From Clostridia bacterium (GTDB taxonomy: Bacteria > Bacillota > Clostridia > Lutisporales > Lutisporaceae): a stretch of 64,000 nt of DNA. The stretch's first letter is position 1. Each line of letters begins with the position of its first letter. Below the pieces are notes generated by a model. It worked only from the letters and a program-made list of their open reading frames with translations. It made no database searches and was not told the DNA's origin. Below, piece by piece: positions 16,415 through 26,374 of this stretch. A program made the position numbers and the translations under genes. Where the stretch lies: positions 19,690-83,689 of the forward strand of contig DASPIR010000028.1 of the NCBI GenBank assembly GCA_035628995.1. The letters are read 5' to 3'.

Positions 16415-18388
16415 TTATTTTATAATTGAATCTGCCAGCTCGGAAGCTGCCTGGGCACGTGACATGCCTGTATGCACTTTGCATATGGCTGTATTTAACA
16501 CCTGAATATCCAACTTGAAGTCCTTAAACAGCTTATAAAGCTCTGGATTTTCTTCCTTAAGACCTTTACGGACAATGGTTGCAGTATATTCCTCCGGTCC
16601 CATGGTCTCCTTGGGATCCTGCAGGAATTTAAGCTCATAGAAACCAAATTTCCAGTGTGGCTGCCACCCTGTTACTGCCACCCATTCCTTGTTTTTGTAG
16701 CGTTTATCCAGTGCTTCCAGCATGGTATTCTCAGTGCCGAAGTCCGGCTCAAAACCTGCCAGACCGTACTCATTAATGGTATTGATAAGCTGCATCCCGG
16801 TAGCCAGCTTTCTTTCAGGTGAGTATATCCTGCCTCCGAACTCACGGACATACTTATTCATATCCGCTATCCTATCTATGCTGACATATCTTGGTACAAT
16901 AATCCCGCTTTTGCAGCCATGCATATTGGGTCCCAAGTATTCAAAATCCTTCTGGTATTTTTCCATGAAAGCCTTACCGGACAAGGGTAGCCATGGACCT
17001 AAAGTACCATCTATGCTTCCGTCTGCAACTGCTTTGTACAATGCCCCCGAGGGTACGGGAATACCTTCCACAACCAGCCCCAGCTTCCTTCTCACCAACT
17101 CCTTGAACACTTCAACCTGCATTATGGCGTCCTCATATTCTCTGTGGGCTACTTTAATATATTTGAACTGTTTCATCTGTTCTGATATTTTGACTGTTTT
17201 TGAGCTAAACTCTGCGACTCTCTCATTAATCATAGCTATTGAGAACACCTGCTCCTGTACGCTGGCTGACACTTCCTCAGCCCCGGCTGCTGTTTGCTCG
17301 GTTGCTGCAGAAATATCCTCCATAACGCCACTGATATTCTTACTGAAGGTTGTCAGCTGATTTGTCTTTCCGCTAATACTCTCAACCTGGTCAGTAATGG
17401 CCTCAATAGACGAATGAATATTCCCGAAGGCTTTTTCTGTGTGTTCAATAGCAACCCGCTGCCCCATTATGGTTTCGCTTCCACTCTGGACGGTCTCAAC
17501 TATGGATGAAACCTCATTTACTATTTTGTCAATAAGTCCTTTAATCTCCAGAGTAGAGTTCTTGGTGTTGTCTGCCAGCTTTCTGATTTCACCAGCCACA
17601 ACAGCAAATCCCTTACCCGCCTCTCCTGCCCTGGCGGCCTCTATTGCGGCATTCAGCGCAAGCAGATTGGTCTCCTCCGATACCTGAGAGATAGTTCCGA
17701 TAATATTCTTTATTTCCATGGTACTTTGGTTAAGACCTGAGACGGCATGTTGAATGTCATTAAATTTCTCTGTTGTATCTAACACTACCCTCTTCTGCTC
17801 CTTCAGAACCTCATTACCTTCTGTAACTGTTTGAACCGAGTTCTGCATGCCTTTTCTAATGGTTAAAGCATCCTTATCAATGGATTGTATAAAATCTCCA
17901 GTACGTATAATTTCCATGGCCGCATCCTGAACCATCTCCGCTATATGAGTATTACCCTGTGCTACGTCATTGACCGCTGCAGCTACATGTTTTGCAGACT
18001 CTTCTATTGCTTTTGTATCCTCGTACAGAAGATCCCCAGAGCTTTCAACCGTTTTGGCTGCCGCCATTACATCCACAGAAATTGCTTTCAGGCTGTTCAT
18101 AATCTCTAATATTTTTCCATCTTCAGAAGAAGCACTTTGCTTATTATTCTGAATAACGTTGAAATTGTAACTGCTCAGCTCATCCAAAAGCCCATCATCC
18201 TTTTTACCGCGGCTTTCCTTCATGAACATGATAACAGCTATGCAGCAGAGGACCTGAATCCCTAAAAAGGAGACTTCACTTACAGTCCCCGCCAACTTTG
18301 CCAACGCTAAATAATGGACCAGGTTCAATGCTACTATGACAAAACATAGTAAAAGAACTCGATGCAAACGGTGACTTTTTTCTCTCAT
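16415..18388 (-). CDS. Methyl-accepting chemotaxis protein with C-terminal cytoplasmic OpuAC betaine-binding domain
   Basis: A 657-residue receptor. Two membrane helices (about residues 9-30 and 38-56) are joined by a very short loop, so there is no extracellular sensor. The signalling coiled coil follows, with the tip around [20 protein letters not shown] (about 243-262). From about residue 405 to the end is an OpuAC-type (glycine betaine/proline ABC) binding domain with Trp residues in [10 protein letters not shown] and [10 protein letters not shown] that could form an aromatic betaine cage. By topology this domain is in the cytoplasm. It would sense an already imported quaternary ammonium compound and signal to CheA. 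It is divergent from the BCCT transporter and upstream of the hydroxylase operon. AAGGAGG precedes the ATG. Confidence 0.9.
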   Translation of the reverse strand: MREKSHRLHRVLLLCFVIVALNLVHYLALAKLAGTVSEVSFLGIQVLCCIAVIMFMKESRGKKDDGLLDELSSYNFNVIQNNKQSASSEDGKILEIMNSLKAISVDVMAAAKTVESSGDLLYEDTKAIEESAKHVAAAVNDVAQGNTHIAEMVQDAAMEIIRTGDFIQSIDKDALTIRKGMQNSVQTVTEGNEVLKEQKRVVLDTTEKFNDIQHAVSGLNQSTMEIKNIIGTISQVSEETNLLALNAAIEAARAGEAGKGFAVVAGEIRKLADNTKNSTLEIKGLIDKIVNEVSSIVETVQSGSETIMGQRVAIEHTEKAFGNIHSSIEAITDQVESISGKTNQLTTFSKNISGVMEDISAATEQTAAGAEEVSASVQEQVFSIAMINERVAEFSSKTVKISEQMKQFKYIKVAHREYEDAIMQVEVFKELVRRKLGLVVEGIPVPSGALYKAVADGSIDGTLGPWLPLSGKAFMEKYQKDFEYLGPNMHGCKSGIIVPRYVSIDRIADMNKYVREFGGRIYSPERKLATGMQLINTINEYGLAGFEPDFGTENTMLEALDKRYKNKEWVAVTGWQPHWKFGFYELKFLQDPKETMGPEEYTATIVRKGLKEENPELYKLFKDFKLDIQVLNTAICKVHTGMSRAQAASELADSIIK

Positions 18389-18730
18389 TGTATACCTCCT
18401 TAAAGTTGTACTATAATCACTGGTTTATCCATAATTTTATACATTTGGTGTAATTATACTATCAAAACGTCAACAAATAATCTAAAAATACTACATAATA
18501 TTACATGTGTATTTTAAAAATATGTATGTCATCTGAATAAACATAATATTGAGAATATATAGAAAGTTTATTTTTTTAGACCTTTTATTGACGTTTCTAT
18601 TATAATATAATCATGAAAACCATTTATTAGGTGGGGCAGGATTGGTAATACAATCAAATATATCTAGGGAGGTGGGGATTTAAAGGCATCTCTTGCTATG
18701 AGTAAAAAATAGAAACAAGGAGGTATATTA
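18389..18730. promoter_or_regulatory. Divergent promoter region of chemoreceptor and BCCT genes with shared TTGACGTTT motif
   Basis: A 342-bp intergenic region with no supported gene. Both directions carry the nonamer TTGACGTTT a short distance before a perfect TATAAT. On the minus strand the motif is at 18473-18465 and the -10 at 18458-18453. On the plus strand the motif is at 18588-18596 and the -10 at 18601-18606. The spacing is too short for a normal -35, so the nonamer may be an activator or repressor site. The BCCT leader is about 115 nt long and ends in AAGGAGG. The divergent layout suggests co-regulation, perhaps by the SARP-type regulator at 20410. Confidence 0.5.
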
Positions 18731-20350
18731 ATGAAATCAAAAATCAGACCGATAGTTTTTTGGCCATCTTTCATTATTCTTATTGCGGCTGTGATCTTTA
18801 GTTTAGTAAATCTTGAAACATTTTCCTCCACTCTTTCAAAGGTTACCGTGTGGTCAATGGGTTTCTTTGGAGCAGGTTATGAATTGCTTACTGTCATAAT
18901 GATGTTTGTGTGCATAGCAGTCTTTCTAATGCCCTTTGGCAGAGTCCGAATAGGCGGTGGTCAGGCTCAGGCACCTTATGGACTATTTTCTTATTTTACT
19001 ATGTGTCTTGCAATGACAGTAGCAACAGGTATCCTTTTCTGGGGCGCATTAGAGCCTATATTCCATGTGACACAGCCTCCGGCATCATACGGAATTACCC
19101 CTGGATCACCTGAGTCAGCTGTCTTCGCTATGTCCACCATATTCCTTCACTGGACATTTACGCCCTATGCCATATATGGCGTACCGACAGTATTATTCGC
19201 ATTCGTATATTACAACATGAAAAAGTCATTTACAGTATCCTCCATGCTATCCCCTATATTGGGCGATAAAACAGAAGGCAGAATAGGTCAGATAGTAGAC
19301 TCCATCATAGTTCTTGCAATGGTATGTGGTGTTGCCACAACCCTTGGCGTTGGAACAATGATGATTACCGGTGGTCTCAGAACTGTATTCGGCATTCCGA
19401 GCAATATTTGGATTTGGCTTTGTGTATGCGGCGGCATCGTGCTTGCTTTTGTAATTTCAGCAATAGCAGGCATTTCAGATGGTCTGAAGCACTTGGCAAA
19501 GTTTAATTTCTTCATATTCCTTTTCCTGTTGGGCTGGGTCATCGTATTCGGTTCCGCTCTCTACTGCATCAACCTTGGACTGGAAGGCTTCGGAGACTTC
19601 TTAGGCAATTTCTTCCAGAAAAACTTCTTCACAGGCGCAGCAGCAGGCGATCAATGGCCTGTATGGTGGACTATATGGTATTATGCAATATGGATGGCAT
19701 GGGCGCCTGTCAGCGCAGTATTCCTTGGCCGTATCTCCTACGGCTACAAGGTCAGAACTGTTATCGGCATCAATGTTTTCGTATCTGCACTCTTCAGTGT
19801 AATTTGGTTCACTTTCTTCAGCGGTACTGCAATCCATATGGAAATAGTACAGCAGTTAGGTCTTGGACAAGTGCTGGCGACTCAAGGAAATGAAATGGTA
19901 ACCTATGCATTCTTCGGAGGCTTGCCATTAGGGAAGCTTATAAGCGGTGTATTCGTTATTACAGCTTTTATAACCTTTGTTGCCGGTGCAGATGCAATGT
20001 GCGCAACACTGGCTGGTCTAAGCACCTATGGTATTTCTCCTGATAATCCGGAATCCTCACGTTCTTTGAAGATTATATGGGGTGTTGTACTTGGTGCCGT
20101 TGCCTGGATTACCATGAGCTTTGCAGGTCTTGACGGACTTAAGGCACTCTCCAATTTGGGCGGTATTCCTACCTTGCTCTTACTGGTACCTGTAACCTGG
20201 GCATTAATAAAGGTAGCAGCAAACCCATTCAAGTATGATACTTTCAAGGAAGACTATGATGTTTACGGACAGCCTAAGAGGGAGATTGTAAATCCTCTTG
20301 CTGAGGCTGCTGCTTCAACAAGTGCTGAAGCAGCAAGCACAAACAACTAA
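18731..20350 (+). CDS. BCCT-family betaine/carnitine/choline-type transporter
   Basis: A 539-residue protein with 12 predicted membrane helices, the BCCT family size. Helix 3 holds ATGILFWGALEPIFHV and helix 8 the tryptophan-rich signature WWTIWYYAIWMAWAPVSAVF with following LGRISYG. BCCT carriers import quaternary ammonium or sulfonium zwitterions (glycine betaine, carnitine, dimethylsulfoniopropionate) by Na+ symport or by exchange. Helix 3 lacks the GMGIG of sodium-coupled BetP, so coupling may differ. A short Ala/Ser-rich tail ends the protein, without a long osmosensing extension, which fits nutrient uptake rather than osmoprotection. It is divergent from the betaine-domain chemoreceptor. 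Confidence 0.94.
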   Translation: MKSKIRPIVFWPSFIILIAAVIFSLVNLETFSSTLSKVTVWSMGFFGAGYELLTVIMMFVCIAVFLMPFGRVRIGGGQAQAPYGLFSYFTMCLAMTVATGILFWGALEPIFHVTQPPASYGITPGSPESAVFAMSTIFLHWTFTPYAIYGVPTVLFAFVYYNMKKSFTVSSMLSPILGDKTEGRIGQIVDSIIVLAMVCGVATTLGVGTMMITGGLRTVFGIPSNIWIWLCVCGGIVLAFVISAIAGISDGLKHLAKFNFFIFLFLLGWVIVFGSALYCINLGLEGFGDFLGNFFQKNFFTGAAAGDQWPVWWTIWYYAIWMAWAPVSAVFLGRISYGYKVRTVIGINVFVSALFSVIWFTFFSGTAIHMEIVQQLGLGQVLATQGNEMVTYAFFGGLPLGKLISGVFVITAFITFVAGADAMCATLAGLSTYGISPDNPESSRSLKIIWGVVLGAVAWITMSFAGLDGLKALSNLGGIPTLLLLVPVTWALIKVAANPFKYDTFKEDYDVYGQPKREIVNPLAEAAASTSAEAASTNN

Positions 20351-20359
20351 GAAATGTTT

Positions 20360-20392
20360 AAATCCCTTGGCATTCAAAATGCCAAGGGATTT
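20360..20392. terminator. Bidirectional terminator after BCCT and SARP genes
   Basis: Perfect 15-bp stem AAATCCCTTGGCATT (20360-20374) / complement (20378-20392) with a 3-nt loop, followed by TTTATTTTA on the plus strand. It lies between convergent genes. Confidence 0.93.
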
Positions 20393-20409
20393 TTATTTTA
20401 TGTTTATTA

Positions 20410-23400
20410 TTATGCATTTCTCAGATTCAACATGATGTCGGACTCATAACAGTTCTTTGCCTTCTTCATCAGCCTAAGGCCTGTATCGCAGTACTCCTCT
20501 GCGGATTTATCCAGTATATCAGAAAGAATCTGTCTCATTTCAGTGTCATATTCCATAAGCCTACTGATTTCTCCCTGGGACCTAAACAGCAAAGCCTTCT
20601 CATAAGGGCTTTTTACCAGGTCGGCATAAACCTGTGCACTCTTCAGGCAATTCTTGGCCTCATCAAAGCTGCGCTCCTTAACTAATAGCATCGCCATGTA
20701 ACCATATGCAGTGGAACGCTCCCACAAGGTATTCAGCTTATTATATCCTTCTATGGCCTGTGCCAGATAAACTTTTGCCTTTTTGTAATCCTTCATGTCG
20801 TAAGCAGTTTGCCCCGCATAGGTACTGATTACCGGCAGCCCCTGCTCAAAGCCTTTTTCCTTGCATATTGCGATTGCCTTGTCATAATAGGGTATAGCAC
20901 TGGAGAATTCTTTTCTTCTTCGTCTGCATTCACCAATAAAGTTATAAGCAGCAGCAATATTCAGAAGATAACTCTCCTTCTCCTCCAGCTGCTCAAACAT
21001 CACTATAGAATGCTTCAGGATTTCCTCACCTTCAGCAAACCGCCCATCCATTACCCTATGCATGCCCTTAAGCCGTGTGAGTATTGCCAGTTCTCCCTGC
21101 AGCTGACACCGCTCCGCAGCCTTGATTGCTTCTTCAATGTGGTTTTCCATCAGCTTCACATTGCAGGTATTGATGGCAAAATATATCATTTGACGGTAGC
21201 CCTTTAGGGCAAAGCTGCATTCTCCCAGAACCAAAGCCCTGTCCGTCATCCTTCGGATGGCCGCCAGGCCTTTCCGGTACTGCCCAGACCAGACATATCC
21301 TCTGCCAATCATGTGTATGTATGCCAGTTCCAATCTATCCAGCTCCCTGCTGTTTCCTTCCTCATTCCTTATCTCCGCTATCATATTCTGAACCTGAAGC
21401 AGTTCCTTCTGCCTTTGTTCCTCACTCATTTCCATGAATGTCATCTTGGGAATGTTCTCCTCTGAAAATACGGGGAATATTTCCTGGCTCAGGCATAGAT
21501 AGTATTCGAGGTTCTTGATGGTATAATTCAGTGCAGGAAGCCTTTTGCCGGCACTTTTGTAATGGTGTATAAGCCTTGAATAAAGGATGCAGTCTCTCCT
21601 GTCACCTTTGAGATTTTCCTCCAGAAGCCTTGCTATCCTCGAATGAAGGATTTTCCTTTTCGAATTTGAAAGCTGGGAATACACAAATTCTCTAAGCTTC
21701 TGGTGGGTAAATGCAAAACCAACGTTGTTGATTTCCCCTATCTCCTTGATGAGATTCTTTTCCTCAAGCCCACTTATTATATCCAGCAGCTCCAGTTCAC
21801 TTTTCCCACTGACTTCCAAGAGCTCCTCCAAGGTAACCATATCAAAAAACAATGAAGTAATGTTAAGTATTTTCATACCTTCTTCAGATACGCTTAGGAA
21901 TCTGCTCTGTATAATGTCCTGCATCTTAGGCGAAATGGAATAAAACTTTTCATTATGCTTTAAATTGTTTAGAAACTCTACTATAAAGAATGTGTTTCCT
22001 TCAGTTTCTCTATATATCGAATTCCCCATCTCGCTGTTAATGTTGAGCTTTGGCATCATTCCACTGGCGAATTCCATTGTCTCTTCCCTATTGAAACGTT
22101 TTAGTTCAATTGACTGAATCAAGCCATACACTTTAGGGTCCACTAAAAGCTTTTCAATTTTGCCCCCATGGCCTGTCCTGGCAGAAATAATAAAAGACAT
22201 TGTTTGGTTCTTATTATCCATAATTATTTCATTTATCAGAGAGAAGCTCATTGTGTCAGCCCATTGAAGATCTTCAAATACAAGCACTATCTTCTTTTTC
22301 TTAGCGACATGCTTGAAAATATCTATGATGGCTTTTTCTGCCACTTGATATTTCAGTATGTCTATCTGTTCAATGGGGTTTTGCTCTACATAATCATCCT
22401 TTACCGCAAAGGCTGGGAATATATGACTGACAACTCTCTGCAGCAGTACAGGAATTTCGATATTTTCCGCTTCAATCACCTTGGAAAGCTGGTATAATAT
22501 ATCGCTCCACGGTTTCAGCAAGTAATTCTCCTCAGCCTGGTAGCAGTTGGTTTTCATTACTATGAGCTTTTCATCCTCCATAGCCTTTAGATGTCTGTTG
22601 ATCAATGCAGTTTTACCAAGTCCGGCCTCGCCAAGTATCACAATTGATTTTCCCTTTTTCTCGCTTATAAATCTATAATAATTCTCGCCTAGAAGCTCTA
22701 GCTCCTCTTGTCGTCCGTAAAAGAACTCCTCTGCTTCATTCCTTGAAGATGTCTGTCTTGTAGCCTTTTCCTTCAAAATCTCTCCAAGAAGCTCAGTAGT
22801 TCTTTGATCAGGAGTGATTGAAAGCTCGCTTCTTAATAGCTTTAAAAGGTTGTTGAACACATCTATGCTCTTGTCATAGAGCCCCATTTTCCTGTAAACA
22901 TTCATCAGAATCCTATAAGCTTTTTCGTTGAATTCGTCTATTTTGATAAGATTCTTGCAGAAGAACTCCACTTCTCCAAGTTTTTTCTCTTTTATACACT
23001 TTTGTATCTGCTTATGGAGTTTGTTAACGTATGCGTCACTATATTGATCCCTTGCAGAAAATATCCATTTGTCAAAGCTGTCCGCATCCTTTACTAAAAA
23101 TCCTTCCAGATATTCGCCCGTATAAGCCTCTATGCTCCCACAGTCCTCCCCTGCTAAAAACACTTCAACATCCGTTATAAATTCATATTCGGGGTTCAAC
23201 ATGATTATTGCACGTTTGGGGGAGACCAGTACATTATCTCCAAAGGTTTTGTTCACAACATACATTGCATTTCTGAGACTCTTCTTGGCTATCTCTTCTT
23301 CTACCGATCCCCATAGCATTTCCACAATGGTATCTCTGAAGCATTGTTTCTTGACCATGAGATAATAAAAGAGCGCCTCCGCCTTTTTATATGGGAATAT

Positions 23401-23463
23401 TATCTTTTCTCCGTTTTTCAGTACTTCGGGTGTTCCAAAAAGCTTGCAGGTAACAGTATTCAT
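20410..23463 (-). CDS. SARP-type transcriptional regulator: wHTH + BTAD + AAA ATPase + TPR
   Basis: A 1017-residue regulator. An OmpR/SARP winged helix occupies about residues 1-95 (KKSLRNAMYVVNKTFG), a bacterial transcriptional activation domain about 100-240, and a STAND/AAA NTPase about 260-600 with Walker A GEAGLGKTALI and Walker B IVLVFEDLQWAD. A long TPR region fills the rest. Such proteins act as ligand- or nucleotide-gated activators. The start is set at ATG 23463, eight bases after GGGGG; an earlier ATG at 23487 has no site. It is convergent with the BCCT gene, and no other regulator sits in the cluster, so it is the likely activator of the betaine locus. This link is inference. Confidence 0.85.
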   Translation of the reverse strand: MNTVTCKLFGTPEVLKNGEKIIFPYKKAEALFYYLMVKKQCFRDTIVEMLWGSVEEEIAKKSLRNAMYVVNKTFGDNVLVSPKRAIIMLNPEYEFITDVEVFLAGEDCGSIEAYTGEYLEGFLVKDADSFDKWIFSARDQYSDAYVNKLHKQIQKCIKEKKLGEVEFFCKNLIKIDEFNEKAYRILMNVYRKMGLYDKSIDVFNNLLKLLRSELSITPDQRTTELLGEILKEKATRQTSSRNEAEEFFYGRQEELELLGENYYRFISEKKGKSIVILGEAGLGKTALINRHLKAMEDEKLIVMKTNCYQAEENYLLKPWSDILYQLSKVIEAENIEIPVLLQRVVSHIFPAFAVKDDYVEQNPIEQIDILKYQVAEKAIIDIFKHVAKKKKIVLVFEDLQWADTMSFSLINEIIMDNKNQTMSFIISARTGHGGKIEKLLVDPKVYGLIQSIELKRFNREETMEFASGMMPKLNINSEMGNSIYRETEGNTFFIVEFLNNLKHNEKFYSISPKMQDIIQSRFLSVSEEGMKILNITSLFFDMVTLEELLEVSGKSELELLDIISGLEEKNLIKEIGEINNVGFAFTHQKLREFVYSQLSNSKRKILHSRIARLLEENLKGDRRDCILYSRLIHHYKSAGKRLPALNYTIKNLEYYLCLSQEIFPVFSEENIPKMTFMEMSEEQRQKELLQVQNMIAEIRNEEGNSRELDRLELAYIHMIGRGYVWSGQYRKGLAAIRRMTDRALVLGECSFALKGYRQMIYFAINTCNVKLMENHIEEAIKAAERCQLQGELAILTRLKGMHRVMDGRFAEGEEILKHSIVMFEQLEEKESYLLNIAAAYNFIGECRRRRKEFSSAIPYYDKAIAICKEKGFEQGLPVISTYAGQTAYDMKDYKKAKVYLAQAIEGYNKLNTLWERSTAYGYMAMLLVKERSFDEAKNCLKSAQVYADLVKSPYEKALLFRSQGEISRLMEYDTEMRQILSDILDKSAEEYCDTGLRLMKKAKNCYESDIMLNLRNA

Positions 23464-23611
23464 AAACTTTACCCCCATTATATTCATACTCTAATTATAT
23501 AAAAGGCCTCTATTGAAACATTTTAATGATTAAGGAAGCCTTTTATGAAATGTATTTAACGGAAAGTGTTACACTAAGGAAATTTATTCTTTCCTATACA
23601 TTATAACCTAA

Positions 23612-23649
23612 AAAAAGACAATAGATAGTCAAAATTTAACTATCTATTG
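23612..23649 (-). terminator. Terminator of the aminotransferase gene
   Basis: Perfect 11-bp stem CAATAGATAGT (23619-23629) / ACTATCTATTG (23639-23649), followed on the minus strand by a run of T (23617-23612). It ends the aminotransferase/ABC transporter cluster ahead of the SARP gene. Confidence 0.88.
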
Positions 23650-23661
23650 ACGTTTTTTAGT

Positions 23662-24822
23662 TTATATGAATATTCCCATACTTCCGATTCTATTAAAAGC
23701 GTCTCTTAATATATCAACATTTACAGTACATGCAATGCGTATGTATCCCTCTCCACTTTTTCCAAAGGCGTTTCCCGGAACCACCAGTACATGAGCTTCT
23801 TCCAGAATTCTTCTGCTTACCTCAGCAGATGTCAACCCTGTCCTTTTGATATTGACAAAGAGATAAAAGCTGCCTTGCGGTGAAAGCACTGATATTCCAG
23901 CTATCTTATCAATATGCTCGCAGGCATAAAATACTCGCTTTTTATACTCAGCTACTAGAGCGGGCTGTATTTTCTCCCTCTGCCTCAGAGCATGGATTGC
24001 AGCCCTTTGAGATATGGAGGGTGCAGAAAAGCATACTCCCTCGTTAATATCCCTGATACAGCTTATCAGATAGTCAGGGGCTAATATATAGCCTATCCTC
24101 CACCCTGTCATGGCGTAGTCCTTCGAAAAGCTTCCTACTGTGATTGTTCTCTCCTTCATTCCTGCTATTGTTGTTATAGGATAAAATTGCTCAATAAAGC
24201 TAAATGCACCATATACATCATCCGAAATGATTAGTAGGTCATTTGCGATCGCTATTTCCGCAAGAGCTTCAAGGGTTTTCCTGCTGTAGTACGCCCCTGT
24301 GGGATTATTGGGCGAATTTATTATAATAGCTTTTGTACGGTTAGTAATTAAAGCCTCTAATCTTTCATTATTAATCTGAAAGCCCTCTTCTTCAAAGGTT
24401 TCTAAAGTAACCATCCTGCCCCCCGCAAGCTGTATCTGGTGTGCATAAGGTGTAAAATACGGCTCCGGTACGATAACCTCATCTCCATCATCCAATATAG
24501 CTTCAAGTGCGAGGTACATTCCATGACATGCGCCCACTACCGCCATAACCTCACTCATGCCTACCTGATATCCATAAGAATTCTTATAGTAATTGCTGAT
24601 CTCTTCCCGCAACTCCGGGTCGCCTAAAGAATCAGTATATCTGGTATGACCCTTCGATGCATCCTTGAAAGCCTCAGTGATAATTCTGGAGTCCGTTGTC
24701 AGATCAGGGTCCCCCAGGCTAAGATTGATGATATCATCATATCTGTAGGCAAGCTCAACCACTTCAGCCATAGGTGTTGAAAAGTTATTCCAATATCGCT
24801 TTGAAAGGAACTTATGCTTCAT
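23662..24822 (-). CDS. PLP-dependent class I/II aminotransferase
   Basis: A 386-residue fold-type I aminotransferase (AspC/PatA group). NNPTGAYYS (about residues 170-178), the ISDDVYGAF aspartate region, the PLP-lysine motif GSFSKDYAMTGWRIGY (about 230-245) and a C-terminal RIACTV arginine are visible. It transfers an amino group between an amino acid and a 2-oxo acid; the exact pair is unknown. It follows a polar amino acid ABC transporter and a LarA-family gene in the same direction, which suggests that it acts on the amino acid imported by that system. Confidence 0.9.
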   Translation of the reverse strand: MKHKFLSKRYWNNFSTPMAEVVELAYRYDDIINLSLGDPDLTTDSRIITEAFKDASKGHTRYTDSLGDPELREEISNYYKNSYGYQVGMSEVMAVVGACHGMYLALEAILDDGDEVIVPEPYFTPYAHQIQLAGGRMVTLETFEEEGFQINNERLEALITNRTKAIIINSPNNPTGAYYSRKTLEALAEIAIANDLLIISDDVYGAFSFIEQFYPITTIAGMKERTITVGSFSKDYAMTGWRIGYILAPDYLISCIRDINEGVCFSAPSISQRAAIHALRQREKIQPALVAEYKKRVFYACEHIDKIAGISVLSPQGSFYLFVNIKRTGLTSAEVSRRILEEAHVLVVPGNAFGKSGEGYIRIACTVNVDILRDAFNRIGSMGIFI

Positions 24823-24909
24823 AGCCTCACCTTCTTTTATAAATTATTAATGTGCCTCTTAACAGTAAGAATTTCTAATCCTGTAGAGGCACAACATCAA
24901 GGAGGTGCA

Positions 24910-24950
24910 TTTTTAACACTTGAATAGCTGGATAAATGTTGTGTTAAAAA
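24910..24950 (-). terminator. Long-loop hairpin between ATPase and aminotransferase genes
   Basis: Perfect 10-bp arms TTTTTAACAC (24910-24919) and GTGTTAAAAA (24941-24950) around a 21-nt loop. It may be a weak terminator or processing site within the operon. Confidence 0.45.
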
Positions 24951-24953
24951 GCA

Positions 24954-25679
24954 CTAGCTCAATACTTTTCCCAGGAAATCCTTTGTCCTTGAGTGCTTCG
25001 GATTGTTGAACACCTCATCCGGACTTCCTTCCTCCACAATTTTTCCTTCATCCATAAACAGCACCCTGCTGCCTACTTCCTTGGCAAAGCCCATTTCATG
25101 AGTAACCACAACCATTGTCATACCCTCTGAAGCCAGCTTCTTCATGACATCCAGCACCTCCCCCACCATTTCAGGGTCCAGAGCGGAGGTGGGCTCATCA
25201 AAAAGCATCACATCCGGCGACATGGCTAATGCTCTTGCTATTGCTATTCTTTGCTTCTGCCCTCCAGAAAGCTGATTGGGATATGCATGGGTCTTATCTT
25301 CCAGCCCTATTCTCTTCAGCAAGCCATTAGCAATTTCTCCTGCTTTTTCCTTAGACAGTTTTTTGACTTTCATTGGAGCCAGGGTAATGTTCTCCATGAC
25401 AGTCATATGAGGAAACAGATTGAACTGCTGAAATACCATTCCCATTTTTTCCCTCAGCTTGTTAACATCATTATGCTTGCCCGTTGTAGAAGTGCCTTCA
25501 AATATTATATGTCCACTTGTAGGTTGCTCAAGTAGGTTGAGACACCTTAGGAAGGTGCTTTTCCCAGACCCGCTGGGGCCAATTACGACAACAACCTCAC
25601 CTTGCTCTATTTTGGTATTAATGCCCTTTAATACTTGCAAGCTGCTAAATTCCTTTTTTAGATTAAATGCTTGAATCAC
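24954..25679 (-). CDS. Polar amino acid ABC transporter ATP-binding protein
   Basis: A 241-residue ATPase of the GlnQ/HisP type. Walker [10 protein letters not shown] (about residues 34-42), Q-loop VFQQFNLF, signature LSGGQKQR (about 134-141) and Walker [13 protein letters not shown] (about 156-167) are all present. The start is GTG at 25679, overlapping the permease gene by 17 bases. With the permease and the lipoprotein it forms an amino acid importer. Confidence 0.95.
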   Translation of the reverse strand: MIQAFNLKKEFSSLQVLKGINTKIEQGEVVVVIGPSGSGKSTFLRCLNLLEQPTSGHIIFEGTSTTGKHNDVNKLREKMGMVFQQFNLFPHMTVMENITLAPMKVKKLSKEKAGEIANGLLKRIGLEDKTHAYPNQLSGGQKQRIAIARALAMSPDVMLFDEPTSALDPEMVGEVLDVMKKLASEGMTMVVVTHEMGFAKEVGSRVLFMDEGKIVEEGSPDEVFNNPKHSRTKDFLGKVLS

Positions 25680-26325
25680 CGGTCCTCAGCCTCCTTTCCA
25701 GTAAACCCAACAGTTTTGACAACGTAAAGGTTATCGTAAAATAAATAGCTGCCGCTACTACAAGCGGTGCAAAGGGCTTATAAGTATTACCCCTCACCGT
25801 GTCTGTGTTATACATCAAATCATGTATGCCAATAACGGATACAATTGCCGATTCCTTTATCAATACGATAAATTCATTTCCCAGAGCAGGCAGTATATTT
25901 TTGAAGGCCTGCGGGATTATGATATTGATCATTGCCGTTCTATGAGACATTCCCAGTGAACGTGCCGCTTCCATCTGACCTTTATCAATTGATAGAATTC
26001 CTGCCCTGATTATTTCTGCTACATATGCAGCACTATTCAGGGAAATCGCTATAATACCTAATGTGATATCGTCAAAATCAATCCCAACAAGCCTGGGAAG
26101 CCCATAGTAAACTATATATAATTGCACCAGCAGCGGCGTTCCCCTCACTACCTCGATATATGCCGCAGAGAAGCTCTTAAGCAATGGATTCTTTGACAGC
26201 TTCATCAAAGCAAATACCACGCCTAAGAGTGCCCCAAAAGCTACGCCAAAGAAGGATAAAAGCAAAGTTGTTATTGTTCCATCAATGAAGAATCCGTAAT
26301 ATTTCTGTAAAAATGAAAAGTCCAA
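25663..26325 (-). CDS. Polar amino acid ABC transporter permease
   Basis: A 220-residue HisM/GlnP-type permease with about five membrane helices. It has [18 protein letters not shown] (about residues 58-75) and the EAA loop [20 protein letters not shown] (about 118-137) that contacts the ATPase. The start is TTG at 26325 with GGAGGTG six bases upstream. A 287-bp gap with a palindromic repeat element separates it from the binding-protein gene, unusual inside an ABC operon. Confidence 0.93.
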   Translation of the reverse strand: MDFSFLQKYYGFFIDGTITTLLLSFFGVAFGALLGVVFALMKLSKNPLLKSFSAAYIEVVRGTPLLVQLYIVYYGLPRLVGIDFDDITLGIIAISLNSAAYVAEIIRAGILSIDKGQMEAARSLGMSHRTAMINIIIPQAFKNILPALGNEFIVLIKESAIVSVIGIHDLMYNTDTVRGNTYKPFAPLVVAAAIYFTITFTLSKLLGLLERRLRTGDSSI

Positions 26326-26374
26326 TCCTTACACCTCCAGCATATGGACATTAGTACGTACATCTAATAGATGC

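Noticed and set aside
16722..17360. 212-codon open frame on the plus strand
   Set aside because: It is antisense to the chemoreceptor gene, whose domains are unambiguous, and it has no ribosome binding site.
18696..18710. Tiny ATG-AGT-AAA-AAA-TAG leader ORF before the BCCT gene
   Set aside because: Four codons with no ribosome binding site of its own; chance occurrence is likely.
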